A DNA stretch of 40,579 bases from an uncultured bacterium (GCA_938010045.1 CALLFZ010000042.1:1-40579); one strand, 5' to 3'. Counted from the stretch's first letter, positions 32,524-40,530 are shown. Notes: a model not told the origin generated them from the letters alone. Numbers and translations are program-made.

Positions 32524-33288
32524 ATGAGCACAACCTCAGGCGCGAGCGTGATGCGGCGGCTCAACCGCCGCGTGCTCGTGCTGGGCGCGCTCACGGCGGC
32601 GGTGCGCTGGGAGGAACGCTCGGCTACCCGCAGATCTCGCGCGGCGCCGCCCCCTGGCTCGATTGCCTCTACATGACGGTCATCACCGTCACGACAATCG
32701 GCTACGGGGAAATCCTCGATCCGGCAGCCTATGGGCCAGCCGTGCGGCCTTCAGTATGCTGATCGCGGTCACCGGCATCGGGATCATCACCGATGCGATG
32801 TCCAGCGTGACCTCGTTCGCGGTGGATGGCGAACTGAGGGCGCTGTGGCGGAGGCGCACCATGCAGAGCCATCTGAACTCTCTACGGGATCACTACCTGA
32901 TCGCCGGCTGGGGCACACCGGCGCCCGCCATCGCGCGCGAGCTACGCCGCACCGGCCGCGAGCTGGTCGCGATTCTCCCGGCGGATGCGCTCAATGCCGC
33001 GGCCGCGGCCGCGCGGGACGGCGCGGAGACCATCGTCACCGGCGACCCCAGCGACGACGAACGCCTGCTCGAGGCGGGCATTGAACAGGCCATCGGCGTC
33101 TTCGCCGATCCTTGGGCGAAGTGCCGGCCGCTGTCCGACGAAGCTCACTGGTGCTCGCGATCCGGCGCGGAGAGGAATGGCAGTTCAATCCCCCCGCCGA
33201 CACGGAGCTGCGCACCGGCGAGATCGTCGTGCTGACGACCACGCCCGAGGATCTCGCGGCATGGCGGCGCGAGCTTCAGGGCGTCTGA
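32524..33288 (+). pseudogene. Broken potassium channel gene (Kch/TrkA-type)
   Basis: Pieces of a two-helix K+ channel with RCK domains are seen in shifting frames. RRLNRRVLVLGALTAAV is the first helix; then, after a frameshift near 32600, comes YPQISRGAAPWLDCLYMTVITVTTIGYGE with the selectivity filter TTIGYG. After another shift near 32740 comes AFSMLIAVTGIGIITDAMSS and the NAD-binding HYLIAGWGTPAPAIARELRRTGREL. At about 33115 the RCK_N domain stops abruptly and the next frame gives only the end of TrkA_C (LVLAIRRGEEWQFNPPADTEL to RRELQGV), so a large internal part is deleted. The remnant overlaps the convergent sugar isomerase gene end by 13 bp. Confidence 0.85.
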
Positions 33289-34316
33289 TACCGTTTCAGA
33301 TACTCAAGGAACGCGCGGGCCGTTCGGTCGAGGTTTTCGACACTGCCACCGCCCTCCAGCACCTCGCACATTTCATACACGACCCAGCCGCGATACCCGA
33401 TCGACCGCAGCGCCTTGAAAAAACGGTCGTAGTCAATGACACCGCGCGGGTGATTCACCGGCACCGCCCTCATCACCGGCGTCGTGGGAACGTAGTGCGT
33501 GTACTCGGCCGCATAAATGAAGCGCGGGTGGCGGACGTACTGGGCAACGATCGTGTTCACGATCCAGGGGCGCATCGTCTGCACCGCCGACTCGATCTCC
33601 TCGGGGGTCAGCCCCTGAAGCGTCGGCGCCCAGGCGTCGAAGGTGGCCATCACGTTCGGCAGGTTCACCTCCGACAGCAGCCATGCCATCTGATCATGAT
33701 GGATCGCGATGTCATGGTGGTTCTGCACCGCAAGCGTGACGCCATACTTCGCCGCCTCGCGCCCGGCCAGTTTGAGACCCTCTACGACCATGCCGTACTG
33801 ACGGTCGTACAAGATGCCCGGCCGCTCGTAGGCGGTGAACACACGAACCATGTCCGTCCCCAGATCGCGCGCCAGTTTCGCGAGCTCGCCGACATACAGC
33901 GCCTGCTGTTCGACGTTCGGAATCCCCGCCTTGTCGGCGCCCGCGGTGAAGTCGGTGTAGCCGGCGAGGCCGACGAGCGTCAGCCCCAGTTCCTCGATCC
34001 GGCGCCGCAGCCGCGCCCGCGCCTCCGCGTCGTAGTCCAATGGAGAGACGTGCGGACGCTTCGCGACCAACAGCACCCCCTCGTAGCCGAGCTCTTTCGC
34101 CTTCACGAGAAATTCGTCCACGGAGAGCAACGTGTGCCCGCGCCAGATGCCCGCATAGCTGATCGAGTGCAGACACGGGCGGAACCGCGTGTCCGCGGGA
34201 TTGCCCGACGGCGGCGGCGGCGCCGCCGATACGGTCCGCGCAACAATGGCAAGCGCCATGGATAGTCCCACCCATGATGTTCCGCCACTCATGTTCGCGC
34301 GATGGGAAATGTTCAT
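33276..34316 (-). CDS. Exported sugar phosphate isomerase/epimerase-like TIM barrel (AP endonuclease 2 family)
   Basis: A 346-residue protein with a signal peptide (MNISHRANMSGG to TVSAAPPP) and a xylose-isomerase-like barrel. Metal and substrate segments are visible: ELGYEGVLLVAKRPH, GLTLVGLAGYTDF, DMVRVFTAYERPG, YGVTLAVQNHHDIAIHHDQM, VMATFDAWAPTLQG and WVVYEMCEVLEGGGSVENLD. Exported members are common in PVC bacteria, frequently with Gfo/Idh and DUF1080 genes, and may act on oxidised sugars. I chose the ATG at 34316 for its GGAG at 9 nt and signal peptide; 34349 and 34292 are alternatives. Confidence 0.82.
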   Translation of the reverse strand: MNISHRANMSGGTSWVGLSMALAIVARTVSAAPPPPSGNPADTRFRPCLHSISYAGIWRGHTLLSVDEFLVKAKELGYEGVLLVAKRPHVSPLDYDAEARARLRRRIEELGLTLVGLAGYTDFTAGADKAGIPNVEQQALYVGELAKLARDLGTDMVRVFTAYERPGILYDRQYGMVVEGLKLAGREAAKYGVTLAVQNHHDIAIHHDQMAWLLSEVNLPNVMATFDAWAPTLQGLTPEEIESAVQTMRPWIVNTIVAQYVRHPRFIYAAEYTHYVPTTPVMRAVPVNHPRGVIDYDRFFKALRSIGYRGWVVYEMCEVLEGGGSVENLDRTARAFLEYLKRYQTP

Positions 34317-34368
34317 CTTGCTCGTCTCCGGGTCCGTCGGACCGGCCATCGATCCGACGTGACACTTC

Positions 34369-34396
34369 AGTGTACGCTGTCAGGCGTCGGGCGCAA
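34369..34396 (-). promoter_or_regulatory. Promoter of the sugar isomerase-like gene
   Basis: On the minus strand, TTGCGC (34396-34391), a 16-bp spacer and TACACT (34374-34369) fall in the gap after the endonuclease III gene. The -10 overlaps a small inverted repeat, ACACTGAAGTGT (34362-34373), which could be an operator. Confidence 0.5.
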
Positions 34397-34418
34397 ACCC
34401 ATGCACGATCGGCCGGTG

Positions 34419-35120
34419 TCAGCCCGCGCTGGAACGCGCGCGGGCCGCGGTGACGGCGCGGACGGAGGGACAGATCTCGGCCAGTGGGCACTGCCCGCAG
34501 CGCGGCCGAACCGCACGGCACACTTCGCGGCCTAACCGGATGAGGTTCAAATGCAGCTCGCCCGCGCGTCGCTGTGGAACGTGCGCTGCGATCCACTGCT
34601 GCGCCGCCGCCGCCGAAGCGCCGGAGCCCACCCAACCGAGGCGCCGGGCAAGCCGGTGGACGTGGGTGTCCACGGGGCACACGTCACGGCCAAATCCGAA
34701 CAACAGGACGCACGCCGCTGTCTTGGAGCCCACGCCCGGCAAGGCCGTGAGCAGCTTCATCGCTGGCTCGGTGGACATCTGCCTCAGGGGCGCCAGCGTC
34801 GGTCGGCCGAACTGCTCCGCCAACGCGTGGAGGATCCCCCGGATGCGCGCCGCCTTGACGTGGGCCAAACCGCTCTCGCGGATCGCGGCCGCGATCGCGT
34901 CGTGCGGCACGTGAACCGTATCGGCCCAGCGCGGGAACTGCCGACGCAGCTCGCGGAACGCCCGGTGAGCGGTCCGCTCGGTCGTGTGCTGCGAGAGCAC
35001 CGTGCCAATCAAAACGTCAAGCGGCGCATGCCGCGGCGCGACCGGCCGACCGTACCGTCGCCGGAGCCGGTCGGCAACGACGCGCACCCTCGCCCGGCCG
35101 TCGCGGCGCGTCGCGCTCAT
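34419..35120 (-). CDS. nth: Endonuclease III (Nth) DNA glycosylase/AP lyase
   Basis: Nth removes oxidised pyrimidines and nicks abasic sites in base-excision repair. The 233-residue protein has the helix-hairpin-helix LPGVGSKTAACVL with catalytic Lys133, the catalytic Asp151 in VDTHVHRLARRLG, and a C-x6-C-x2-C-x5-C [4Fe-4S] cluster site at Cys201, 208, 211 and 217. The early VLIGTVLSQHTTE matches the family, with H-T-T where Q-T/A-T is common. Its ATG overlaps the stop of the DUF362 gene, so it is the second gene of a two-gene operon. The C-terminal tail after the cluster is short and Ala/Arg-rich. Confidence 0.92.
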   Translation of the reverse strand: MSATRRDGRARVRVVADRLRRRYGRPVAPRHAPLDVLIGTVLSQHTTERTAHRAFRELRRQFPRWADTVHVPHDAIAAAIRESGLAHVKAARIRGILHALAEQFGRPTLAPLRQMSTEPAMKLLTALPGVGSKTAACVLLFGFGRDVCPVDTHVHRLARRLGWVGSGASAAAAQQWIAAHVPQRRAGELHLNLIRLGREVCRAVRPRCGQCPLAEICPSVRAVTAARARSSAG

Positions 35121-36391
35121 CGGATCCCCCTCCGCCGCCGCTCCGGCGCTTCGCGCATCGCGGTCCATAGCACCCTGAGCGCGCTGCGCCAATGACGGCC
35201 GCGCCGCACCCACGGCCAGGCCGGTTCGGGCCCCACATCCACCCAGCCGTCTGCGTCCAGATCGTCCGGCGGAATCGCCCGCGCCTCCCAGTTCGCGAAC
35301 AACCGCCCCCACTCGCTGTGCAGCGCGGCCTCGATCTTCTCCCGATGCCGCGGATACCAGAAAAAATCATGGTAGAGAACGCTCGCCAGATACGACCATG
35401 GAGCGAGCGGACTTCTCAGCGACCATGCGAGCGGACCACGCAGCCGACCCCAGTAGATCGCATGCTGCATCCGCGCCGCAAAGGTCATCCGGCCATATGG
35501 CCCTTCGAACTGCCAGCGCTCGCCGGCGACATCGTCGTCGCCCACGATCCGAATCTCTCGCGGATCGCCGCACCCCAACCGCGCCTCGTGGGCCAGCCGC
35601 ACATACTTGAGGTCCCTCAATGGATCGAACCCCATGAGCCGCGCCGCGACCGCGTCAATTGCGACCATATCGGCCGAGGCCAGCAGCACGTTCTTGATGT
35701 GCGGCGTCATGCATCTCGGTCCCGGGCCGTCACCCGCAAACGTGCCGTCCATGACCGCGAACAAGCCGCTGTGAATGTGTCGTTGAATCTGGAGCAGGTC
35801 CACCAGCGTTTCGTGGATCACCGGATGGGTCCAGTGGCGGTGCTCGTTCAGCAACCCGCCAAACGCGTTCTTCATCGCCCCCGTGGTCGTGGTGAACACG
35901 TGGGTCTTCACGGTGGGCAGGTGCACGATGTTGGCACCGAGGAACCGCCGCGGAATGTGAAAGCCGTCCGGGTAGACGCGGTTCAACGCGAGAAACCGGT
36001 CCGCGAGTCCGCCCACCGCCTCACGAATGTGCACCCACTCGGTCTCGGGATCGTACAAATGCACGTTGCCCACACGATGGGCCTCGACGACGGGCAGGTG
36101 ACGGTTCTCCTGCTCCCCGAGCCGCGCGTCAATCACCACCGTTCGATTGTGGCAGGCCCAGAGCCGCTCGACCGGATGACCGAACCGGCGCAGCGCTCGA
36201 ATGACACCGTCGAGCTGCCAAGGCGTCGTGGAGCAGGCAGGGAAAAAGTAGTGCCAACTGATGTTGACCTTCAGCGCCGTATCGCGGCCCGCCGGCAACA
36301 CCTCGCGCGCTCCGGCCAGTTCCATCACGCGACGGATGTCCCGCAGCACAGTGGCCGGCGACGTCCGAACCACGGCAACAACGGAGCTCAT
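35117..36391 (-). CDS. DUF362 domain protein
   Basis: A 424-residue protein with the DUF362 domain: VVAVVRTSPATVLRDIRRVMELAG, then ALKVNISWHYFFPACSTTPW, ANIVHLPTVKTHVFTTTTGAMKNAFGGLLNEHRHW, LFAVMDGTFAGDGPGPR and LASADMVAIDAVAARLMGF. The lysine-bearing PTVKTHVFTTTTGAMKN segment is the family core. DUF362 is of unknown function and is frequently linked to iron-sulfur or ferredoxin genes; no ferredoxin Cys motif is present in this protein. The C-terminal 120 residues (from about 305) are rich in Trp, Tyr and Arg and may contact a membrane. It has a 4-bp overlap with nth and a probable leaderless start. Confidence 0.8.
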   Translation of the reverse strand: MSSVVAVVRTSPATVLRDIRRVMELAGAREVLPAGRDTALKVNISWHYFFPACSTTPWQLDGVIRALRRFGHPVERLWACHNRTVVIDARLGEQENRHLPVVEAHRVGNVHLYDPETEWVHIREAVGGLADRFLALNRVYPDGFHIPRRFLGANIVHLPTVKTHVFTTTTGAMKNAFGGLLNEHRHWTHPVIHETLVDLLQIQRHIHSGLFAVMDGTFAGDGPGPRCMTPHIKNVLLASADMVAIDAVAARLMGFDPLRDLKYVRLAHEARLGCGDPREIRIVGDDDVAGERWQFEGPYGRMTFAARMQHAIYWGRLRGPLAWSLRSPLAPWSYLASVLYHDFFWYPRHREKIEAALHSEWGRLFANWEARAIPPDDLDADGWVDVGPEPAWPWVRRGRHWRSALRVLWTAMREAPERRRRGIR

Positions 36392-36398
36392 GGGCGGG

Positions 36399-36404
36399 AT
36401 TCTA
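36399..36404 (-). promoter_or_regulatory. -10 element of the DUF362-nth operon, leaderless type
   Basis: On the minus strand, TAGAAT is followed by CCCGCCC and the ATG at 36391, a 7-nt gap without a Shine-Dalgarno. No convincing -35 is seen. Confidence 0.5.
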
Positions 36405-36478
36405 GCCGGCCGGCCGGCCGTTGCACGAGCATGCACAGGCTGAAGTGCGCGGCGCGTCACGCGCCAGTTGAACCATCC

Positions 36479-36527
36479 GCAAACAGTGAGCAAACGGATT
36501 GCAAACCCACCGCAACCAGAATTTAAA
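36479..36527 (+). promoter_or_regulatory. Four 11-bp-spaced direct repeats (Pho-box-like) and -10 of the porin-phoU operon
   Basis: GCAAAC occurs at 36479, 36490 and 36501, and GCAACC at 36512, an exact 11-bp period. TTTAAA (36522-36527) follows as a candidate -10, with TTGCAA (36499-36504) at a 17-bp spacer as a possible weak -35 inside the array. PhoB/PhoP-type regulators bind tandem direct repeats with an 11-bp period just upstream of the -10. With phoU in the operon, phosphate control is the natural reading. The hexamer itself differs from the E. coli box. The leader from here to the ATG is about 100 nt. Confidence 0.6.
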
Positions 36528-36633
36528 TCTGCAGTGCGTCCCCGGGCCGACCGAATGGCCGTGGGTGCAACGGCATGGCCACCGTGACCGGATCGCGGGG
36601 CCGGTTTCGGGTCGGGGCGACGGGAGCGAGAGG

Positions 36634-37737
36634 ATGAACCACCGAACGATCGTGGTCGCGGCGTTCGCGGTCGGTACCGCCGCCCGCGCCGCCTGGTATG
36701 AAGAGATGAAAGCCTCGGCCGATGTTCGATACCGATTCGAGTACATTGACGAGGAAGGCAAGGACTCGCGAGAGCGCGACCGCATTCGCGCGCGGCTGGA
36801 GGTGACGGCGCCGGTCAATAAGGAGGTCACCCTCGGGCTGCGGCTCACGACCTCGGAAGAGGCCAACGGAGAAGGCGATCCGCTGTCGGGCAACACAACG
36901 CTCTCTAACCTCGGGACCAAAAAGGGAATCTTCTTCGATCTCGCCTACGTGGAATGGACGCCCGCGGTGGTGCCCGGCCTCGGGGTGGTCGCGGGAAAAA
37001 TGAGCAATCCCTTCATCTGCGTCGGAGACTACCTCTGGGACCATGACTACACGCCGGAGGGCATCGCGGCGCGATGGAGTCTCGGCGACGAATGGAAGGT
37101 CCGCGCCGCCGCCGCCTATCACTGGATCCAGGAGCGCCCCGCGGACGATGACTCCATGATGCTCGGCGGCCAACTCGCGCTCGTCGCGCCGGTGGCCGAC
37201 AACGCGTCGCTGACCCTCGGCGGCAGCCTGTTCGGCTTCACGGAAATGGAGGGCCGTCCAGTGCTGGACTGGAAGGATCAGAACCGCACCCTCGGCAACC
37301 ACACCCGGGCGCGCATCGTCGACTCGCAGACCAACCAGGTATACGCGACCGGCTTCACCACGGCGGAGGGATTCGCCTCGCTGGGACTGGATGTGGGTGT
37401 GCCCGTGGTGCTGTTCGGATCGGCGGCCGTGAATACCGATGCCGACGACGACAACACCGGATGGATGGCCGGCATCAAGGTCGGTAGACTCTCGAAGCCC
37501 GGCTCGGTGCAGTTCAGCTACGACTATCGCCGCCTCGAAGCCGACGTGAGCCCCGGCGCGTTCACCGACTCCGACTCGTTCGGCGGCGGAACGGACGCCC
37601 AGGGTCACAAGTTCCAGGTCGCGGTGCAGGCGCTCAAGAACGTGCAGGCGGCGGTCACATATTTCCACGACGAGAAGCATCTGGACGATCCCCGCGACTA
37701 TCATCGCCTTCAGGTGGATTTCATGGCAAGGTTCTGA
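36634..37737 (+). CDS. Putative outer-membrane porin
   Basis: A 367-residue exported protein with a short signal peptide (MNHRTIVVAAFAVGTAARA). The mature part is a series of amphipathic strands with alternating residues (KASADVRYRFEYIDEEGKD, IRARLEVTAPVNKEVTLGLRLTTSEEAN, FDLAYVEWTPAVVPGLGVVAGKMSNPF) and ends in the C-terminal pattern HRLQVDFMARF, with a final Phe as required for outer-membrane beta-barrels. It resembles the putative-porin family that includes short-chain barrels of PVC bacteria. phoU follows 37 bp downstream and a Pho-box-like array lies upstream, so a phosphate-starvation porin, functionally like PhoE or OprP, is a reasonable inference. Confidence 0.8.
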   Translation: MNHRTIVVAAFAVGTAARAAWYEEMKASADVRYRFEYIDEEGKDSRERDRIRARLEVTAPVNKEVTLGLRLTTSEEANGEGDPLSGNTTLSNLGTKKGIFFDLAYVEWTPAVVPGLGVVAGKMSNPFICVGDYLWDHDYTPEGIAARWSLGDEWKVRAAAAYHWIQERPADDDSMMLGGQLALVAPVADNASLTLGGSLFGFTEMEGRPVLDWKDQNRTLGNHTRARIVDSQTNQVYATGFTTAEGFASLGLDVGVPVVLFGSAAVNTDADDDNTGWMAGIKVGRLSKPGSVQFSYDYRRLEADVSPGAFTDSDSFGGGTDAQGHKFQVAVQALKNVQAAVTYFHDEKHLDDPRDYHRLQVDFMARF

Positions 37738-37774
37738 TCCGTCGGCGGACGGCCGGCGGCGGAGGTGCGTGACG

Positions 37775-38458
37775 ATGTCAGTGCATCTGCAGCGCGAGAC
37801 GAACCAGTTGAAGCAGCGGATCTTGGCCATGTGCGCGCGCGCGGAGCGTGCGGTGCAGGAGGCGGTGCAATCCCTCGCCGACCGCGATGTGGAGCGAGCG
37901 CAACGGCTAATCGAGGAGGACGACGTCCTCGACCGATTCGAGGTCGAAATTGAAGAGGAGTGCCTGAAAGTCCTCGCGCTGTACCAGCCGGTGGCGACGG
38001 ATTTGCGCTTCATTATCGCAGTGATGCGCCTCAGCGGCGATCTCGAGCGCATCGGCGACCTCGCCGTCCATATCGCAGAGCGCGTCATCGAGATCTGCCG
38101 TGAGCCGCCGGCCGGCCCGCCCGTGGAGTTCCGCCCGCTCGCAAGCCGCACCATCACGATGCTCCGCGAGAGCATTGACTCACTCATCGAACTGGACAGC
38201 GCGAAGGCCGCCCACGTGATCCGGTCGGACGACGAGGTGGACGCGGAGAACCGCGAAGTCGTGGATCAAATCAAGGCGAGAATCCGAGCCCATCCGGAGA
38301 ACCTCGATGTGGATCTGAACCTGATGGGCATCGCCCGGCACTTCGAGCGCATCGCCGACCACGCCGTCAACATCGCCGAGGACGTGATCTACCTGCTGGA
38401 AGGACGCATCGTGCGCCACGCCGATCTGGACGGCCGCACGGCCGGCGGTTCCCGCTGA
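37775..38458 (+). CDS. phoU: Phosphate signalling protein PhoU
   Basis: PhoU represses the Pho regulon through the PstSCAB transporter and the PhoR kinase. The 227-residue protein is the usual two three-helix bundles. The first metal-binding repeat is RFEVEIEEECLKVLALYQPVATDLRFI with DLERIGDLAVHIAE (about 54-102); the second is NREVVDQIKARI and HFERIADHAVNIAEDVIYLLEG. GGAGG stands 9 nt before the chosen ATG (GTG at 37769 is too close to it). No pst or phoBR genes are in the window, so the usual partners must be elsewhere. It is probably co-transcribed with the porin. Confidence 0.95.
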   Translation: MSVHLQRETNQLKQRILAMCARAERAVQEAVQSLADRDVERAQRLIEEDDVLDRFEVEIEEECLKVLALYQPVATDLRFIIAVMRLSGDLERIGDLAVHIAERVIEICREPPAGPPVEFRPLASRTITMLRESIDSLIELDSAKAAHVIRSDDEVDAENREVVDQIKARIRAHPENLDVDLNLMGIARHFERIADHAVNIAEDVIYLLEGRIVRHADLDGRTAGGSR

Positions 38459-38503
38459 CAGTCCACGGAAGAACCTCCGCTCCAGCGCGCCGCCGCATCA
38501 GGG

Positions 38504-39865
38504 TTAGGATGTCGGCGCCAACCGCACGTGGCGGCACTGCAGCTCGTCGTGATGCCGAAGGAAAAGACGGCCGTCGAACAGCACGGGATGTGCCCAGGCG
38601 TCGCGCGTACGCTCGGGAGCCAGACGAAACCACCCGCGAACACGGAACTCCGAACCGGTCGGTTCCACAAGCCACACCTCCCCCGTTTCCGACACGATGA
38701 TGAGGCGACCGTCCGCCCAGATCGGCGCACCGCGCGCCCAGTCCCGCGCCTCATATCGCACGCCGCCGGCTAAGAGATCCAACGACACCCAGCGCCTCGG
38801 ATCGCGGTAAAAGGAGGCGAACAATTCGTTGCCCACGACGACTCCGCCATGCTGGCCGGTGTCGAGGGGGCTGCGCCACAGGTCCTCCGCGAAGAACCGC
38901 CCGCCCTCCTCGCGCATCCGAACCATCCGGCCGCCCTCGCCATCGGGTCCCGTAACGAACACCGCATCACGCCAGGCGAGCGGCGTGCTGGCGAGCACCT
39001 CGTACCGCGTGGGCAGAGCGCGGGTCCACAGCAGCTCACCGGTGTCGGCGTCAACCCCGAACGCATGCCGGCTAGAACAGTTCACCGCGACACGGCGTGC
39101 CCCCACTCGCATCAGGATCGGAGACGAATAGCCCGCCGCATCAGTCTCTCCAGCCGGTTCCGCCACCCGCTCGTGATTCGGCAAGGTCGAAGGACCGAGC
39201 CGCAGCGGCTCCGAGGCCCACACGGTCGAGCCGTCGCGCAGGTCGAGCGCCGCCATCAGCGCACGGGCGCCGCCCGCCGTCACCAACACGCGCCCGCCAT
39301 CCACCAGCACGCACTCGCTGATCGCCCACCGGATGTTCGGCGCCTCGAACCGCTCCAGCACATTCACCGCCCACAGTTCGCGTCCGTCCCGCATGTCGTA
39401 CGCGGCGCAGCGTCCGTGCGCATTCATGTGGACGACACGGTCGCCCGCAACCGCGCATGAGGCGCGCGCGCCCGGATACGGACCGCGCCACGAGGCGCCA
39501 TTCGTCGCCTGCCAGAGGCGCCGCCCGTCCAGATCGAACGAGTGGATGACCAGTGCCTCGCCGATGTCGCCGGTGACGAAGAGCCGTTCGCGCGCGATCA
39601 CCGGCGACGACCATCCTCGTCCCAGTCCCTTCACGGTCCACACCAACGGTGGCCCTCCCTCCGGCCATTCCTTGACCAAGCCGGACTCCCGCGAAATTCC
39701 ATCCCTGAACGGCCCTCGCCACTGCGGCCACCCCGGCTCGTGCGATCCGATCAGTTCCGCGGCCGCCAGTCGAGCTCCGCACACAAGCCACAGCAACCCC
39801 CGTCCAACGCCCCACGGAAACAGATGGCCCATTTCAAATGTCTTTTGCCAGGTTCGGTAGCTCAT
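38504..39865 (-). CDS. Secreted PQQ-like beta-propeller repeat protein (second copy of type)
   Basis: A 453-residue exported propeller. The N-terminus has a signal-like stretch (MGHLFPWGVGRGLLWLVCGARLAAA from residue 12), then WPQWRGPFRDGISRESGLVKEWPEGGPPLVW, a start motif very common in PVC secreted quinoprotein-like proteins. Blades follow: SSPVIARERLFVTGD, ARASCAVAGDRVVHMNAHGRCAAYD, ASTPLAWRDAVFVTG, GAPIWADGRLIIVSETGEVW. It is related in type to 5007-6539 but not a recent duplicate. I chose the ATG at 39865 for its CAGGAGG at 8 nt; ATG at 39832 would also give a signal peptide. Function unknown; likely periplasmic. Confidence 0.82.
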   Translation of the reverse strand: MSYRTWQKTFEMGHLFPWGVGRGLLWLVCGARLAAAELIGSHEPGWPQWRGPFRDGISRESGLVKEWPEGGPPLVWTVKGLGRGWSSPVIARERLFVTGDIGEALVIHSFDLDGRRLWQATNGASWRGPYPGARASCAVAGDRVVHMNAHGRCAAYDMRDGRELWAVNVLERFEAPNIRWAISECVLVDGGRVLVTAGGARALMAALDLRDGSTVWASEPLRLGPSTLPNHERVAEPAGETDAAGYSSPILMRVGARRVAVNCSSRHAFGVDADTGELLWTRALPTRYEVLASTPLAWRDAVFVTGPDGEGGRMVRMREEGGRFFAEDLWRSPLDTGQHGGVVVGNELFASFYRDPRRWVSLDLLAGGVRYEARDWARGAPIWADGRLIIVSETGEVWLVEPTGSEFRVRGWFRLAPERTRDAWAHPVLFDGRLFLRHHDELQCRHVRLAPTS

Positions 39866-40107
39866 CGTCCGGCCTCCTGGAATATCGACACCGCCCGCCG
39901 GCACGATCCCGCCCACGGCCGTTCGCGCCGCGCACCGGCGCGAATGTGCCGTGGCGACGGGGCCACGACAAGCCCAATGTTCCCGCCTCCACCGGTGCGA
40001 GCCGCGCGTATGCTCCCGCGAAGCCCTCCGCACCCAGCCGATTACGTCGTGGAGTGTTTCGAGGGGTGCGATGAGGGGTGTGCATGGGGGTGGAGTGCAC
40101 GTATGCC
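39866..40107. other. Intergenic stretch without recognisable gene
   Basis: Between the beta-propeller start and the right-end repeats I see only high-GC sequence. A GATATT about 10-20 bp before the propeller Shine-Dalgarno could be a -10, but no -35 pairs with it. Open frames here show no family features. Confidence 0.4.
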
Positions 40108-40164
40108 CCTTCTGCCTGTCCCCAATCGAATAGCTCCCTGTAGCTCCGGCGCTCTGCCGCCGGA
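40108..40164. repeat. 57-bp direct repeat, copy 1 (12-mer plus hairpin)
   Basis: CCTTCTGCCTGTCCCC is followed by AATCGAATAGCTCC and the GCTCCGGCGCTCTGCCGCCGGA hairpin (split here to stay brief). It is identical by eye to 40474-40530. The two copies diverge right after the hairpin. Confidence 0.85.
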
Positions 40165-40489
40165 ACCTCCCCGCCCAAATCTTCGGTTGCAATTGCGCTC
40201 GCGCCTAAGCTCGTGTCTGCGCTCGTGCCTGTCCCCAATCGATGCGCTCGTGCCTGTCCCCAATCGAGGACGGTGGACCGGGCACAGGCACCTGACAACC
40301 CGCCCCCCTGGCAACCCCAGGGGCCCCAATGGGGACAGGCACCAGACAAGGAGTCACAGTAGATTGAAAGCGAGATTGTTTCGTCGTCTGCGCATGTGCC
40401 CGCCCAAGTGCCTGTCCCCAATCGCACGCGGTGCCGCGGACCGGGGAGGACCGGGGACAGGCACCCGACGGCGCCTTCTGCCTGTCCCC
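40112..40489. repeat. Cluster of eight GTGCCTGTCCCC-type 12-mers (right end)
   Basis: Reverse-orientation copies are at 40112-40123 and 40478-40489 (first base C), 40225-40236, 40250-40261 and 40408-40419. Plus-orientation GGGGACAGGCAC copies are at 40280-40291 (one mismatch), 40331-40342 and 40453-40464. Most reverse copies continue as AATCG. The pair 40408/40453 forms a long inverted repeat around 33 bp. Confidence 0.8.
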
Positions 40490-40530
40490 AATCGAATAGC
40501 TCCCTGTAGCTCCGGCGCTCTGCCGCCGGA
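40474..40530. repeat. 57-bp direct repeat, copy 2
   Basis: This is identical to 40108-40164 and runs directly into the 76-bp element that ends the window. Confidence 0.85.

Noticed and set aside
36362-36391. Fe-S or ferredoxin function for the DUF362 protein
   Set aside because: No CxxCxxC-type cluster motif is present in the protein; only the family association is known.
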